From an uncultured Oscillospiraceae bacterium (GTDB taxonomy: Bacteria > Bacillota > Clostridia > Oscillospirales > Oscillospiraceae): DNA of 64,000 nucleotides. The stretch lies in NCBI GenBank assembly GCA_934590325.1, contig CAKTOW010000003.1, forward strand, positions 1 through 64,000, given 5' to 3'. Position numbers and translations under genes: made by a program. Below, piece after piece: positions 25,370 to 34,628 of the stretch. The notes beneath the pieces are model-generated. The model was not told the DNA's origin and searched no databases. It saw nothing but the letters and a program-made list of their open reading frames with translations. Position 1 is the stretch's first letter, and each line of letters opens with the position of its first letter.

Positions 25370-26176
25370 TTAGTTCTTAAAACCATACGGAAGATCAGAA
25401 AAATCTTTTCCGCCTATAGTCTCTACATCCTGACCGTATGCAGTTCCTACCTTAATTCCTGAATTATCCTGTAGACGAGGATCCGCGCCACCAGAATTAC
25501 CAGTGTTATCAGAACTGTCAGAGGCACCTGTGTTATTGTTTGAGGTGTTACCGGATGGTTTCTGCTGACCTTGATTTTGGTTTGGAGTGTTTTGACTTGT
25601 GCTTGGATTACTTTTGGTATCAGAAGTGACTATCCCGGAGTTTGATAAACTGTGATCTGACTCATAACGCTTACGCCAATCAATGAACTGCTGGAAGCCA
25701 TCGGATGGATATGTAAATACTGTGTCAGGAAGCATGCAAGCTAACTCTGCTGAGGAAACTGCCTCACCGTAAGCAAATAAGTCAAATGCTTGAGCATCGG
25801 AATACGTAATACCAAGTTTCTCTGCATTTGCCTTTGCCTTTGATTTCAATGAGGACACAGAATTCTGCGCCATCGCGCTTGCCATCATATAACCATACTC
25901 ATATTCTTTAGAGATTTCTTCATTCGTTAACGCGTAAGGGCCATTATCTGAGGGCTTGCCACTAACATCATACTGTGTACCATTTATATCTATTGTATCT
26001 TTGTCACCAGCTTCTGCATCCAAATCTGGCTCTTCAATGACTAAGGTCACATCATCTGGATTATCAATGATGTCTTCAGGTGATACTACTGCACATCCGG
26101 ATAATTGGGATAGCATGATTGCTAAGGTTAAGAACGGAATCACCACACGACGAATTTTCATAAACCTTCGTGCCAT
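25370..26176 (-). CDS. Lipoprotein, module B
   Basis: The 268-residue lipoprotein has a signal ending LSQLSGC and the PEDIIDNPDDVTLVIEE stretch of the module A lipoprotein. It also shares PSDGFQQFIDWRK with it. A low-complexity Asn/Ser/Gly/Thr linker covers about residues 185-230. The C-terminal tail DPRLQDNSGIKVGTAYG, then DVETIGGKDFSDL, is nearly identical to the tail of its operon partner 26213-26932 and different from module A tails. The start follows GGAGGGCACTTAACA. It is expected to be lipid-anchored outside the cell. Confidence 0.87.
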   Translation of the reverse strand: MARRFMKIRRVVIPFLTLAIMLSQLSGCAVVSPEDIIDNPDDVTLVIEEPDLDAEAGDKDTIDINGTQYDVSGKPSDNGPYALTNEEISKEYEYGYMMASAMAQNSVSSLKSKAKANAEKLGITYSDAQAFDLFAYGEAVSSAELACMLPDTVFTYPSDGFQQFIDWRKRYESDHSLSNSGIVTSDTKSNPSTSQNTPNQNQGQQKPSGNTSNNNTGASDSSDNTGNSGGADPRLQDNSGIKVGTAYGQDVETIGGKDFSDLPYGFKN

Positions 26177-26212
26177 TGTTAAGTGCCCTCCTTTCTTTAA
26201 GTGTTTATCAGA

Positions 26213-26932
26213 TTAACCGGAGATGCCGTAGCCTAAATCTGAGAAGTCCTTACCGCCAATTGTCTCAACATCTGTCCCATAGGCAGTTCCAACTTTAATA
26301 CCTGAGTTATCTTGCAGTCTCGGGTCTGTCTTATCTTCTCCAGTAGCAGGGTCATAAACTGTATCGTCTGGCTGCCCACCCTCATAGGCTCCAGGATCTG
26401 AAGTGTCAGGTCCCTGCTCAACTTCACCGGTGCCAGTATTACCAGTGTTACCAGTAGAATTGCTGTCGCCGTAGGTTCCATCCTCAATGCCTTTTAACAG
26501 TTCATTAAGCTCTTTATCAAAATCAGCATCTGTCTTACCGGCATCTCTTGGTGTCACTCTCTTCTCGTTACCGTCATCATCAATGTAAATGACATCACCG
26601 TTTTCACAGTATTCAATAACTTTGTCATAGTCAATGCCATCACCTTCTTGGAACAGCATGTCAGCTGTATCTTTTCCAAGGTCTCTGTTGAAGAGTTCAA
26701 GTGCCTCTTCTCTTGTGGCATCGGGATTAAACTCCAAATACTCGTCAGCAAACTGGTCTGCTGTCTTAGGTACATATTCATCCGCATTGTCCTTGTCAGC
26801 TCGTCCCTTATTAAAAAGGATAAAGCCTTCAATTGCCATTGCGATGATAATTAGTGCAACAAACACAATCCAAAGTACATTTGACTTTTTCTTTTGAGCC
26901 TGCTGATTATTTACTGCTTCATTGTTATTCAT
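26213..26932 (-). CDS. Membrane-anchored protein, module B
   Basis: The 239-residue protein has a short cytoplasmic Gln/Lys-rich start, one membrane helix (VLWIVFVALIIIAMAIEGFI), an acidic external part and a Gly/Thr/Asn-rich linker. The DVIYIDDDGNEKRVTPR motif is shared with the module A membrane protein. The tail DPRLQDNSGIKVGTAYG ... KDFSDLGYGISG matches the downstream lipoprotein. It is the first gene of the operon, behind the 41-bp element shared with the 718-residue secreted protein. A joint complex of these three is likely but not shown. Confidence 0.86.
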   Translation of the reverse strand: MNNNEAVNNQQAQKKKSNVLWIVFVALIIIAMAIEGFILFNKGRADKDNADEYVPKTADQFADEYLEFNPDATREEALELFNRDLGKDTADMLFQEGDGIDYDKVIEYCENGDVIYIDDDGNEKRVTPRDAGKTDADFDKELNELLKGIEDGTYGDSNSTGNTGNTGTGEVEQGPDTSDPGAYEGGQPDDTVYDPATGEDKTDPRLQDNSGIKVGTAYGTDVETIGGKDFSDLGYGISG

Positions 26933-27027
26933 ATTGTGCCTCCTATATTATAACATGGTTATGTAATGGGTTCAACTGTTTGTTAGTGCCTTCTTACTGC
27001 TATATACCAAAATCCTTTTTTATTATA

Positions 27028-27068
27028 AAATTTATTCTTCTGTTATTAACAAGACTGACAATAAGACT
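27028..27068 (-). promoter_or_regulatory. 41-bp shared upstream element, copy 2
   Basis: On the minus strand the order AGTCTT, six bases, AGTCTTGT, three bases, TAACA, one base, AAGAATAAATTT is the same as at 21215-21255, with identical total length. A TATAAT-like box follows directly downstream. It is 95 bases upstream of the module B membrane protein gene. Confidence 0.7.
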
Positions 27069-27163
27069 ACTCATAAATAATCTGCTGTTAATATTTAGCA
27101 GCGTGACTCTCTGACTTGCTTTATTGTATTTAATACCGACCTTTAGGCTCCTGAGGTAAACTA

Positions 27164-27204
27164 AAACCGCCCACCCCTATTTACTATAGTAGGGCGGGCG
27201 GTTT
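27164..27204 (-). terminator. Terminator after 27268-28296 gene
   Basis: AAACCGCCC and CCC pair with GGG and GGGCGGTTT around an A-C position, with a second C-A above. It lies between the 342-residue gene and the module B promoter region. To its right 27228-27240 holds GGTCAATTTATAT, resembling the direct repeats at 47375-47466. Confidence 0.8.
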
Positions 27205-27267
27205 ATATATTTGGTACTATGTCAAGTGGTCAATTTATATAATTGGACTTATGCCAATGAGGGGATT

Positions 27268-28296
27268 TTACTTTGTCTTGGCCTTGGACTTCTTCTGCTT
27301 GACCTTCCTGGAGTTGCTGCTCTCATGGTTTGCTTTTTGCTCGGGTTCCACTTTAATAATTGTATCAGCACCGGAAATCTCAGGTTCAGAGAGGGAAGAG
27401 GGAGCCTGCTCATCCTGGGGAACCTGTTCAACTTTTTCCATAGATTGTACGGGTTCGGCCTGCTTACTGTCTGTGGCGGGTTCACCAGTAGTACCAGTAA
27501 ACAGCTCATCAAGCTTCTCTACTACTTCCGCAGGAACAGCAACCACAGCGGGGAAGATGGAATTGGGGTTACTCAGTCCTCCTTCGGGAACTGTGGCTCC
27601 TGTGGGTTCTGCTGCATCTGTTGTGCTGCCTTCACCATGATCTCTGTGATCAGGGCTTCCAGCCTTCTGTACAGCCATTTCATCAACAATACCAGCAGTG
27701 CCGCTGTCAGCATCAGAAATATGGCTATCAGCAGCACCGACTGTGCCACAACTCTCTGCCTGATCTCCTCCAGGAGCATCATTACCGCCGGTTCCACTGT
27801 CATCCTCCTTGTCTGTGTCCTCCTTTGTCATGTCGATGAACTCTACTCCATCTGCAAATCTAATCATGCCTGTTGCATCATTGATCCAACAACCTGACAA
27901 TCTATTGAGTGTGTAAAGTGCTCTGACCAGTTTCTCTTTAACCGGTAATCTTGCAGATATGTTATTGACAAGCTCGTAAACAAGCCCATCGGGAGTGTCT
28001 GCAACTTTTGTCAGTGCATAGTAGGGTGTAGCTGCTGTATCTATACCCTCCCTCAAAAGTCTGAACTTACCTACACCAGACTTGACCGGCAGGTTACGCT
28101 GATTGAAACCTTCCTCATCAAGCTCGATCTCACCGGCCTTTGTCAGCACAAGGCCATTCACACCCTCAGTCCTGATGATCCTTTTGACCTCAAGAGGGGT
28201 AAACTCCTCAAAGGCCAGCGAGTCAGGATTGTACAGCGTGTAGCCACTCACACGGGTACGGCCAAGTGTCATTTGGCAAACCACTGTCTTTTTCAT
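27268..28296 (-). CDS. Unknown protein with recurrent N-terminal module and long acidic linker
   Basis: The 342-residue protein opens MKKTVVCQMTLGRTRVSGY and includes the strand-helix module YTLYNPDSLAFEEFTPLEVK seen in other element proteins. The first 170 residues look folded. The rest is a low-complexity Asp/Glu/Gly/Ala-rich region ending in a very basic tail (KVKQKKSKAKTK). There is no signal peptide. The start at 28296 follows AAAGGATAATAAAAGGC; upstream open sequence lacks a site. The acidic-then-basic tail suggests binding to a partner or nucleic acid, but function is unknown. Confidence 0.75.
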   Translation of the reverse strand: MKKTVVCQMTLGRTRVSGYTLYNPDSLAFEEFTPLEVKRIIRTEGVNGLVLTKAGEIELDEEGFNQRNLPVKSGVGKFRLLREGIDTAATPYYALTKVADTPDGLVYELVNNISARLPVKEKLVRALYTLNRLSGCWINDATGMIRFADGVEFIDMTKEDTDKEDDSGTGGNDAPGGDQAESCGTVGAADSHISDADSGTAGIVDEMAVQKAGSPDHRDHGEGSTTDAAEPTGATVPEGGLSNPNSIFPAVVAVPAEVVEKLDELFTGTTGEPATDSKQAEPVQSMEKVEQVPQDEQAPSSLSEPEISGADTIIKVEPEQKANHESSNSRKVKQKKSKAKTK

Positions 28297-28656
28297 GCCT
28301 TTTATTATCCTTTCACACTTATTATCCCCAAAATTAAATTGGGATGAGACTGTAACGCTGAAATCCTTGAAAATCAACACTTTTTTGAAATTCAACGCCA
28401 TCTTTTTCTTAACCGCTTGGAGCATCTTTTTCTACTGCCAAAGCCTCAAAATATCTTTATTGCCAAAAGGTCACCTCAGGACTATTTTTCCAAAAAATGC
28501 TGATTTGCCACATACTGCAACCACAAAATCACATACTGCATACCCAAATTTCAACTCAATGCTCCACCAAAAATAGCCCTACTGCATCCTCATTTTTCAA
28601 TGCTCACATAAACTAAAATTTTTATAAAATATTACTCACAATGCCTTAGGCAAAAA
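28297..28656. promoter_or_regulatory. AT-rich upstream region, no gene seen
   Basis: About 360 bases of AT-rich sequence separate the 27268-28296 gene from the terminator of the leucine-rich-repeat operon. It should hold the promoter of the gene starting at 28296. I saw no supported coding sequence or repeat. Confidence 0.4.
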
Positions 28657-28689
28657 GTAACCCCACCAGTTACTAACTGATGGGGTTAC
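28657..28689 (-). terminator. Terminator of the leucine-rich-repeat operon
   Basis: GTAACCCCA and CAGTTA pair with TAACTG and TGGGGTTAC around one C-A position (28666/28680). Five A on the left give the U tract. Confidence 0.9.
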
Positions 28690-28708
28690 CCTTAATGCTG
28701 TTTACTTA

Positions 28709-31159
28709 TTAGTCAACGTAGGTGTAAGTAATATCACCGCATTTGTAGAAAGCACTGCTGCCGATTGAAACGTTCTCCGCATGTGGCATTGTCACGCTTG
28801 TCAGGGAAGAGCAGTTCGCAAATGCGTACTTGCCAATGGTTTCAACCTTTGGCATACTAACACTCTCAAGACTCTTGCTCCACTGGAAAGCATTTGCACC
28901 GATTGTTACCACATCAGGCATCTCAACTGAGGTGAATGTGCTGCTGTTGAAGCAGTTAGCCCCAATCTCTGTAATGCCGGTGAAGTCAAATACCAGAGAG
29001 GTGCAGCCATTAAACATTTCCTCGCCGAGAACATTCAGACTGCTTGGCAACTGTACTGTCGTGAGCAGCTTGCACTGATAGAACATTCTCTTACCAGCTG
29101 TAGTAATATCTGCTGCTGACAGATCAACTGTCTGAAGCTTACTGCATCCGTTAAATAGGTTGGAGCCGTCAGCAATCATCACACCGCTACCAAAGGTTAC
29201 ATTGTTCAGGTTGGTGCAGCTCTGGAATACCCCTGTACCGATTGTAGCATTACTACCGACTGTCATATCGGTGATACCAGAGCATCCCTGGAATGCTATG
29301 TTACCAACAGTTGTTCCAGCATGGATATTATTGACTGTCAGGGAAGTGCAGTTTGCAAAAGCACCAATTCCAATGCTATCAACGCTTGAAGGCAATGCAG
29401 TCAAGGCTAGGGCAGAGCATCCACCGAATGCCGACTTTTCAATCGTGCTCACGCCATCAGGCAACTCGCTCAGTGACAGAGCCTTGCAGTTGTAGAAAGC
29501 ATTATCACCGATTGTCCCTAGCTCGCTTGGTAAACTGCTCATATTCAGCACCTTGCATCCGTAAAATGCTCTTGTGCCAATAGATGTCACACCATCAGGC
29601 AGTTCACAGGTAGTCAGTGCCGTGCAGTTATTAAAGGTGTAGTTCTTAATCTCACTTACCTGACCCTTAAATACAACCGTTGTCAGACCTGTGCATCCAT
29701 CAAAAGCGTTTGTTCCAATCGAATCTACAGAAGCCGGAATTTCAATCGAAGTGAGCTTGTTTTGGCTCTTAAAGGTATTATCGCCAATGCCTACAACAGT
29801 ATACTTACTGCCTTCATAATCAAACTGTGAGGGAATTACTAAGCTTGTATCACCAGCCGTGTAACCGACCATATTGATGTTGCTGCTATTCAGGACAATG
29901 GGAATAGCATCGGAGTCATAATCAGTTCCCATAAACTTGTAATAGCTTAGAGGTAACGGACTTCCGCTGTTACCCTCAGACCCAGTGGGAGTTGTCAGGG
30001 TTATCCCATCTGCCGTATTCATAACAATGATACAGCTCAAATTAGAGCAAGACCTAAACAGGAATCTGTTCAGGTAGGACACCTCCGAGCCAATGATAAC
30101 TCTTGTCAGTGCATCACAATGCCCAAATGTAGCACCGTTCGGAATTACAGAGTGTGTTTCAATACTATTGATGTTTACGCCTTTCACCGCAGAGTGATAT
30201 CCGCTTGCTCCGGCATATCCAAATGGAGTAGATACATATCCAGCACTCATGTTATCGAAGTTAATCTGCTCAAAGGTAACATTCTTACCGATGTACAGGT
30301 CATTGATCGTGGCCTCACGGAATGTTCTTGCTGCCAGATTAACACCATCTTCAATAGTCACCTTGTTAAACACAACATCGGAATACTGCTTAGTTGTACC
30401 CGCACTATTGGTTGTTGTCGGAGCTATGCAGTCCTCAAGTTTTGATACCGCATATCCTCCAATAGTATTGGGTACCACAAGGTTAACATCAGAACCGAAC
30501 CTTCCAATGTACTTCGTGAGGTTAGCTGTTCCATCGCTCTGTACAGTGTACTCCCAAGGATATTCAGTCAATGCTTCGGCCCCCGGTCCAGGCTCAGGCT
30601 CAGGTTCAGGCTCAGGTTCTGGATTTGGCTCTACTATACCAGAGCCATCATTCCATCCAACCACAAAAATAACCTTTGCAATGTTGAGTTCGACAGGGTT
30701 CGACAACATTGAAATGTTGGCATCATAGTCCAAGTGTAATGAACTGTTGCCATTTATTACTGAGAAGTTCGCCACCGAGCAGCTACCGTCAGTATTTACA
30801 TTCGACCCCATAAACTGCAAGCCATACTCATAGGAGTCCACCTTGGACTTGCTAAAGTCGCTGTTGAAGCTCATCAGCTTCCAGCCATTAAGATCTTCGA
30901 CAGTCAGACTCTTTACACGCACAGACCCAAAATTATTGTTGATAATCTTGGCATCGGTGGCTACTGAAATCTCATGATCTGCTGACACATAAACTGGAAG
31001 TGCTGTTGGTACCGTGACCGAAAAGCTCGTTGCCTCTTGTGTGAGGACTACCGGCACTGAACCACCAGCCCCCTCTGCATCGATCTCACTTGCAAAGGCT
31101 GCCGGTATCGTACTGACAGCCAGTGCAAGGGCGATTACGAATGATAAAAACTTTTTCAT
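28709..31159 (-). CDS. Secreted BspA-type leucine-rich-repeat protein
   Basis: The 816-residue protein has a signal peptide (FLSFVIALALAVSTIPAAFA), an N-terminal beta domain of about 150 residues (SFSVTVPTALPVYVS, then TDAKIINNNFGSVRVKSL), a PEPEPEPEPEPGPG linker near residue 190, and many BspA-type repeats with the pattern IGDNAFYNCKALSLSELPDG to the end. BspA-type LRR proteins are mostly surface or secreted and often bind host or bacterial partners. No wall anchor is visible. The N-terminal domain recurs in the next gene upstream and in 42078-42665, which suggests that it docks these proteins to a common structure. Confidence 0.9.
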   Translation of the reverse strand: MKKFLSFVIALALAVSTIPAAFASEIDAEGAGGSVPVVLTQEATSFSVTVPTALPVYVSADHEISVATDAKIINNNFGSVRVKSLTVEDLNGWKLMSFNSDFSKSKVDSYEYGLQFMGSNVNTDGSCSVANFSVINGNSSLHLDYDANISMLSNPVELNIAKVIFVVGWNDGSGIVEPNPEPEPEPEPEPGPGAEALTEYPWEYTVQSDGTANLTKYIGRFGSDVNLVVPNTIGGYAVSKLEDCIAPTTTNSAGTTKQYSDVVFNKVTIEDGVNLAARTFREATINDLYIGKNVTFEQINFDNMSAGYVSTPFGYAGASGYHSAVKGVNINSIETHSVIPNGATFGHCDALTRVIIGSEVSYLNRFLFRSCSNLSCIIVMNTADGITLTTPTGSEGNSGSPLPLSYYKFMGTDYDSDAIPIVLNSSNINMVGYTAGDTSLVIPSQFDYEGSKYTVVGIGDNTFKSQNKLTSIEIPASVDSIGTNAFDGCTGLTTVVFKGQVSEIKNYTFNNCTALTTCELPDGVTSIGTRAFYGCKVLNMSSLPSELGTIGDNAFYNCKALSLSELPDGVSTIEKSAFGGCSALALTALPSSVDSIGIGAFANCTSLTVNNIHAGTTVGNIAFQGCSGITDMTVGSNATIGTGVFQSCTNLNNVTFGSGVMIADGSNLFNGCSKLQTVDLSAADITTAGKRMFYQCKLLTTVQLPSSLNVLGEEMFNGCTSLVFDFTGITEIGANCFNSSTFTSVEMPDVVTIGANAFQWSKSLESVSMPKVETIGKYAFANCSSLTSVTMPHAENVSIGSSAFYKCGDITYTYVD

Positions 31160-31181
31160 AGTCTGTCCCCCATGTCCCTCT

Positions 31182-32330
31182 TTATCCTACGAAATTATAT
31201 TTGCTGATTGAAACACCACTCTGCTCATTCAGCCATGTTATATTGTCTTTGCTGTTTTGTACCGTGATTGACTCCAAATTCACGCACCCTCTAAACATCT
31301 GCCTGTCAATAGTGGTGACCTCCGGCCCGAATGTTACATTAGTAATTGTGGAGCTGTCACCAAATATTGCATACACTGTAATCGGAGAGTGTGTTTCAAT
31401 AGTTTTTACTTTTGCACCAGAATAGAAAGTCCTTGTGGAGTTGACCGCATAGGTTCTTCTAATCGACATGCCAAACGGCGTTCTCAGTGCTGGTAAAAGC
31501 TCATTGCCGTATGGTGTGGAATTCGTCTGGAACACTACGTTTTTGCCAATGACTAATTTGTCAATTGTAGTATTATAAAATACCTCAGGTGCAAGTTCTA
31601 CATTATCCTGAATAGTCACTGTTCCAAATACGCTGTTCCCCCTTATGTTAGTTGCTGCACAGGCTTTCACCGTGTACCCAGCTATTTCATTTGGCACTAC
31701 TAGATCTGCACCAGATCTTCGATCTCCAAGATACTCAATCAAAGTTGCTGTGCCATCAGCGGTCACAATGTACTTCCACGGGTACTCAACGCCGAGGACA
31801 CCGGTTACAATTGAACCGTCATCCCAGCCAACTACGAAAGTAACCATTGCTATGTTTTCCTCTAATGCACCTGAAAGCACAGAGATATTCGCATCATAAT
31901 CAAGATGCATTGATCCATTTCCCTTGATGGTGGGGAAATTATTTACAGCACACGTGCCATCTGTTTGCACATCCGACCACATAAACTGTAGTCCATACTT
32001 ATGTTCATTGACCTTGCCACCAGTCAAGTCAGCCTCAAACTCAACTAGTTCCCAGTCCTTTAGGCTATCGACCTGTACTGACTTAACGCACACAGGGCCA
32101 AAGCCGTTGTTTATGATTTTGGCATCTGTCGCAACTTCAATTTCATGTGTGACTGACATATAAACTGGAAGCACTGTCGGCACTGTAACAGAGAACTTTG
32201 TTACCTTCTGTGTCAGCACTACCGGAACAGCTCCACTTCCACCATCTGTAGTCACTTCATGAGCAAAGGCTGTTGCTGAACAACCAATAGCCAAAACCAC
32301 CGCCAAAAGCATTGAAATGATTTTCTTCAT
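31182..32330 (-). CDS. Secreted paralogue with short repeat region
   Basis: The 382-residue protein has a signal peptide (MLLAVVLAIGCSATAFA), the same N-terminal beta domain (KFSVTVPTVLPVYMS, TDAKIINNGFGPVCVKSV), no Pro-Glu linker, and then sequence matching the first part of the repeat region of its 816-residue neighbour up to one or two leucine-rich repeats. It ends early at ISKYNFVG. It is the first gene of a two-gene operon, with a 22-base gap to the longer gene. It appears to be a tandem duplicate that was shortened or never extended. Confidence 0.85.
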   Translation of the reverse strand: MKKIISMLLAVVLAIGCSATAFAHEVTTDGGSGAVPVVLTQKVTKFSVTVPTVLPVYMSVTHEIEVATDAKIINNGFGPVCVKSVQVDSLKDWELVEFEADLTGGKVNEHKYGLQFMWSDVQTDGTCAVNNFPTIKGNGSMHLDYDANISVLSGALEENIAMVTFVVGWDDGSIVTGVLGVEYPWKYIVTADGTATLIEYLGDRRSGADLVVPNEIAGYTVKACAATNIRGNSVFGTVTIQDNVELAPEVFYNTTIDKLVIGKNVVFQTNSTPYGNELLPALRTPFGMSIRRTYAVNSTRTFYSGAKVKTIETHSPITVYAIFGDSSTITNVTFGPEVTTIDRQMFRGCVNLESITVQNSKDNITWLNEQSGVSISKYNFVG

Positions 32331-32431
32331 GGGTTAGCTCCTTTCAAAAAAAATTTATATTTTATCTAGAATATGCCGTCGAATATGTTTTCAACATTTT
32401 TCGATAAGCATATTTTTAGGACAGCTTTTGA

Positions 32432-33097
32432 TCACTCACGTTGAATACACCTTAGGCGGTATCCAAATAACCAGCACACTGCCTCGTCACAAACATTGCC
32501 ATTTGGAGTGCTGCCGTCTTTCACCGGCTTAAATCCATTTTGCATCGCAGTGATATTGTACAGGCGGTCAATGACATAGTACTCTTCGTCCAAGTTTCCT
32601 TCCTGCTCCAAAAGCTCAGCCACCATCTGCTTTGCTTTGGTAAGGCTCTTTGCTGGCCCTATATATTCTAATGTCGATTTACTAACGCCAAGTGTCTTAT
32701 GCAGGACTATACACGGACACTGTTCCTCCTCAAAAATGCTTTGAAAATTCTCAACAAGCCACTCTTTTGACCAGCTGCCAGGTGTCGTTTTCAACTTGTA
32801 CTCTACTTTTCCCTTTGGCTGCACGAAATAATAACCTATGTCAGTCTTAATAGTCCCTCTGCTCTTAGCAAATAAACAGTTTTCGATTGTCTCAAAATAG
32901 GCTGTTTCATCACAGCCTTCATATAACCTGTCAAGCTGCTTATCAGTTGGGAACAACTGCTCATACTCATCAAACCTGAGTATCTTTTTTGTATCAGTGA
33001 GCATGTCCACTCCATCATCAAGAGCATCTGCTATTGCCTTCTTAATGCAAGGCATTGGTGACTTACCATGAAATTTAATATCTGCTACGCACTGCAT
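32432..33097 (-). CDS. Unknown protein, 221 residues
   Basis: I do not recognise this protein. It is soluble-looking, with an alpha/beta pattern, and ends with several cysteines and arginines (CDEAVCWLFGYRLRCIQRE). The ribosome site GAGGTGTTTGT overlaps the end of the upstream gene. It is the last of a four-gene minus-strand operon running from 34628, with short gaps throughout. About 100 bases separate it from the secreted protein operon. A function cannot be given. Confidence 0.7.
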   Translation of the reverse strand: MQCVADIKFHGKSPMPCIKKAIADALDDGVDMLTDTKKILRFDEYEQLFPTDKQLDRLYEGCDETAYFETIENCLFAKSRGTIKTDIGYYFVQPKGKVEYKLKTTPGSWSKEWLVENFQSIFEEEQCPCIVLHKTLGVSKSTLEYIGPAKSLTKAKQMVAELLEQEGNLDEEYYVIDRLYNITAMQNGFKPVKDGSTPNGNVCDEAVCWLFGYRLRCIQRE

Positions 33098-33106
33098 ACA
33101 AACACC

Positions 33107-33691
33107 TCATACTCTGTCATATTTCCAATAAACATTGTCAAAGAAATAGGCATCGCCTCTCCCATTCATAATGAGGTCAAGCCCAAATTCATCTGACATC
33201 ATGGCAACTTCTTTCTGCCTTTCACCAAGATCCTCCTTATCAAAGAAGTACCTGCGGGCAGGATTTGGTATGCTACACTTTGTCGGAACTAATATCACAT
33301 CGTCAAATGTGACTTGCTCAAATGCACCTTCATTGGTATTTGGCAGCACCTCAAATCCGTCCTCTGTAATATTTACGATGGTGGCCGGTATCACTTCATT
33401 TCCCTTTGTAATATGAATTTGACCTGACCACCTAACCAGCCTGATCCGATCATTCGACAAAGAAATGCAGTTATAAACCTTACCAGCAATCCTTATGACA
33501 TAGACCTCAATGCTGTTGCACTGACAAATCATCTTCAATGCCACACCACCATCTACCTCAGTCGTAAATCTACTAAGGTCTGCCGGAACCAGTTTCCATG
33601 ACTTACCCTCACGTACTATGTGCATATCTCCACTGCTATCATTGACCGTGAAGACACCTGTACCGCTTGATACGAAATTCTTTAGCTCCAT
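33107..33691 (-). CDS. Unknown protein, 194 residues
   Basis: The protein is beta-rich in its first 130 residues (GTGVFTVNDSSGDMHIVREG, VEVY-type strands, QVTFDDVILVP) and contains a later NPARRYFFDKEDLGERQKE segment. The start at 33691 has GGAGGGTTTATGT upstream; the longer frame overlaps the previous gene and is not supported. It is third in the operon 34628-32432. I cannot assign a family or role. Confidence 0.7.
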   Translation of the reverse strand: MELKNFVSSGTGVFTVNDSSGDMHIVREGKSWKLVPADLSRFTTEVDGGVALKMICQCNSIEVYVIRIAGKVYNCISLSNDRIRLVRWSGQIHITKGNEVIPATIVNITEDGFEVLPNTNEGAFEQVTFDDVILVPTKCSIPNPARRYFFDKEDLGERQKEVAMMSDEFGLDLIMNGRGDAYFFDNVYWKYDRV

Positions 33692-33728
33692 ACATAAACC
33701 CTCCAATGCTACCTCTACATCAAATGGG

Positions 33729-34334
33729 TTAGAGTGACAGGCCAAGCTGCTGCACGGCACTAAGTACAAAGGCTGGGGTGTCCAACGTGTTCATGCATCC
33801 ACAAATTTGCTCGGCATACTTCTGTGCCTTGCTCTGATCCAAGAAAAAGCGAGTGCCAACTACTGATCCTCCCTTAGTCACAGAAATCCAGGGCCTGTCT
33901 TTATTCACATCGGAATAGCACATATAAATTGCTTCCCTCAGGCATTTCTTGTACACAGTGATTGCGCTTGTTTCATATCGGGCCAGCTGCTGCATTGCCC
34001 ACATCTTGCTGCCCCTTGGCTCGCGTGTCTCTGCTCCCTCGTGCATACTCTGCTTGAAACCGTACAATGTGGCGTCAGCAATGACATTCAAACCGTTTGC
34101 AGAGTTCATATCTGCCAGAATATTGTTGATAATAGCCTCTGATGCGTTGTCATAAACATCCCGCACCAGGTACAGTACACTTCTACAAAGTCTAAGATTT
34201 GTGAACTTATCAATGTTCTCAACTACCCATCTCTTAGACATGATACCGCTCTGGCCATTAGACGCTGCCACATAATAACCTTCACGCCTTCTCATAGGCT
34301 TACCATTCGCGTCAACTAAAACTCTGTATCTCAT
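33729..34334 (-). CDS. Unknown protein with recurrent N-terminal module
   Basis: The 201-residue protein begins with a strand-helix module, GYYVAASNGQSGIMSKRWVV, like those in 8211-8840 and 41584-42009. A helical core with conserved-looking MWAMQQLARYETSAITVYKK follows, then SVTKGGSVVGTRFFLDQSKAQ. No membrane segment is present. It is second in its operon, 15 bases after the 92-residue gene. Function unknown. Confidence 0.7.
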   Translation of the reverse strand: MRYRVLVDANGKPMRRREGYYVAASNGQSGIMSKRWVVENIDKFTNLRLCRSVLYLVRDVYDNASEAIINNILADMNSANGLNVIADATLYGFKQSMHEGAETREPRGSKMWAMQQLARYETSAITVYKKCLREAIYMCYSDVNKDRPWISVTKGGSVVGTRFFLDQSKAQKYAEQICGCMNTLDTPAFVLSAVQQLGLSL

Positions 34335-34349
34335 AACCTCTAAACCTCC

Positions 34350-34628
34350 TTAGAATTTCTCTGAAAAGTACCCTACCCAAGCACCTTCCTCATCGGGGAA
34401 ATTGCTCACAATCAGGTCATCCATGCTGATATACTTTCCAACAACCTTATCTTTTGTCGGGTTGACCTCCAGACGCTTAATTGATTTGTCTGGCACTTTC
34501 TGCAAGAGCACGAAATAGGTCATCTTCTGCTTGGCTGAGTCCTCAACCTTAATGCTGAGTTCTGGCCTTTTCACCACATGCTGCAAAAAGCTGTTCCCAA
34601 CAGAAGCCAAGTAGTCATCCATTCTCAT
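34350..34628 (-). CDS. Unknown protein, 92 residues
   Basis: This small protein has a GGAGGACTAAGAT ribosome site and is the first gene of a four-gene operon. It is mixed alpha/beta with a KQKMTYFVLLQKVPDKSIKR segment and a C-terminal GAWVGYFSEKF. No family was recognised. Its place first in the operon, after a 400-base non-coding region, means that the promoter lies just to its right. Confidence 0.65.
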   Translation of the reverse strand: MRMDDYLASVGNSFLQHVVKRPELSIKVEDSAKQKMTYFVLLQKVPDKSIKRLEVNPTKDKVVGKYISMDDLIVSNFPDEEGAWVGYFSEKF

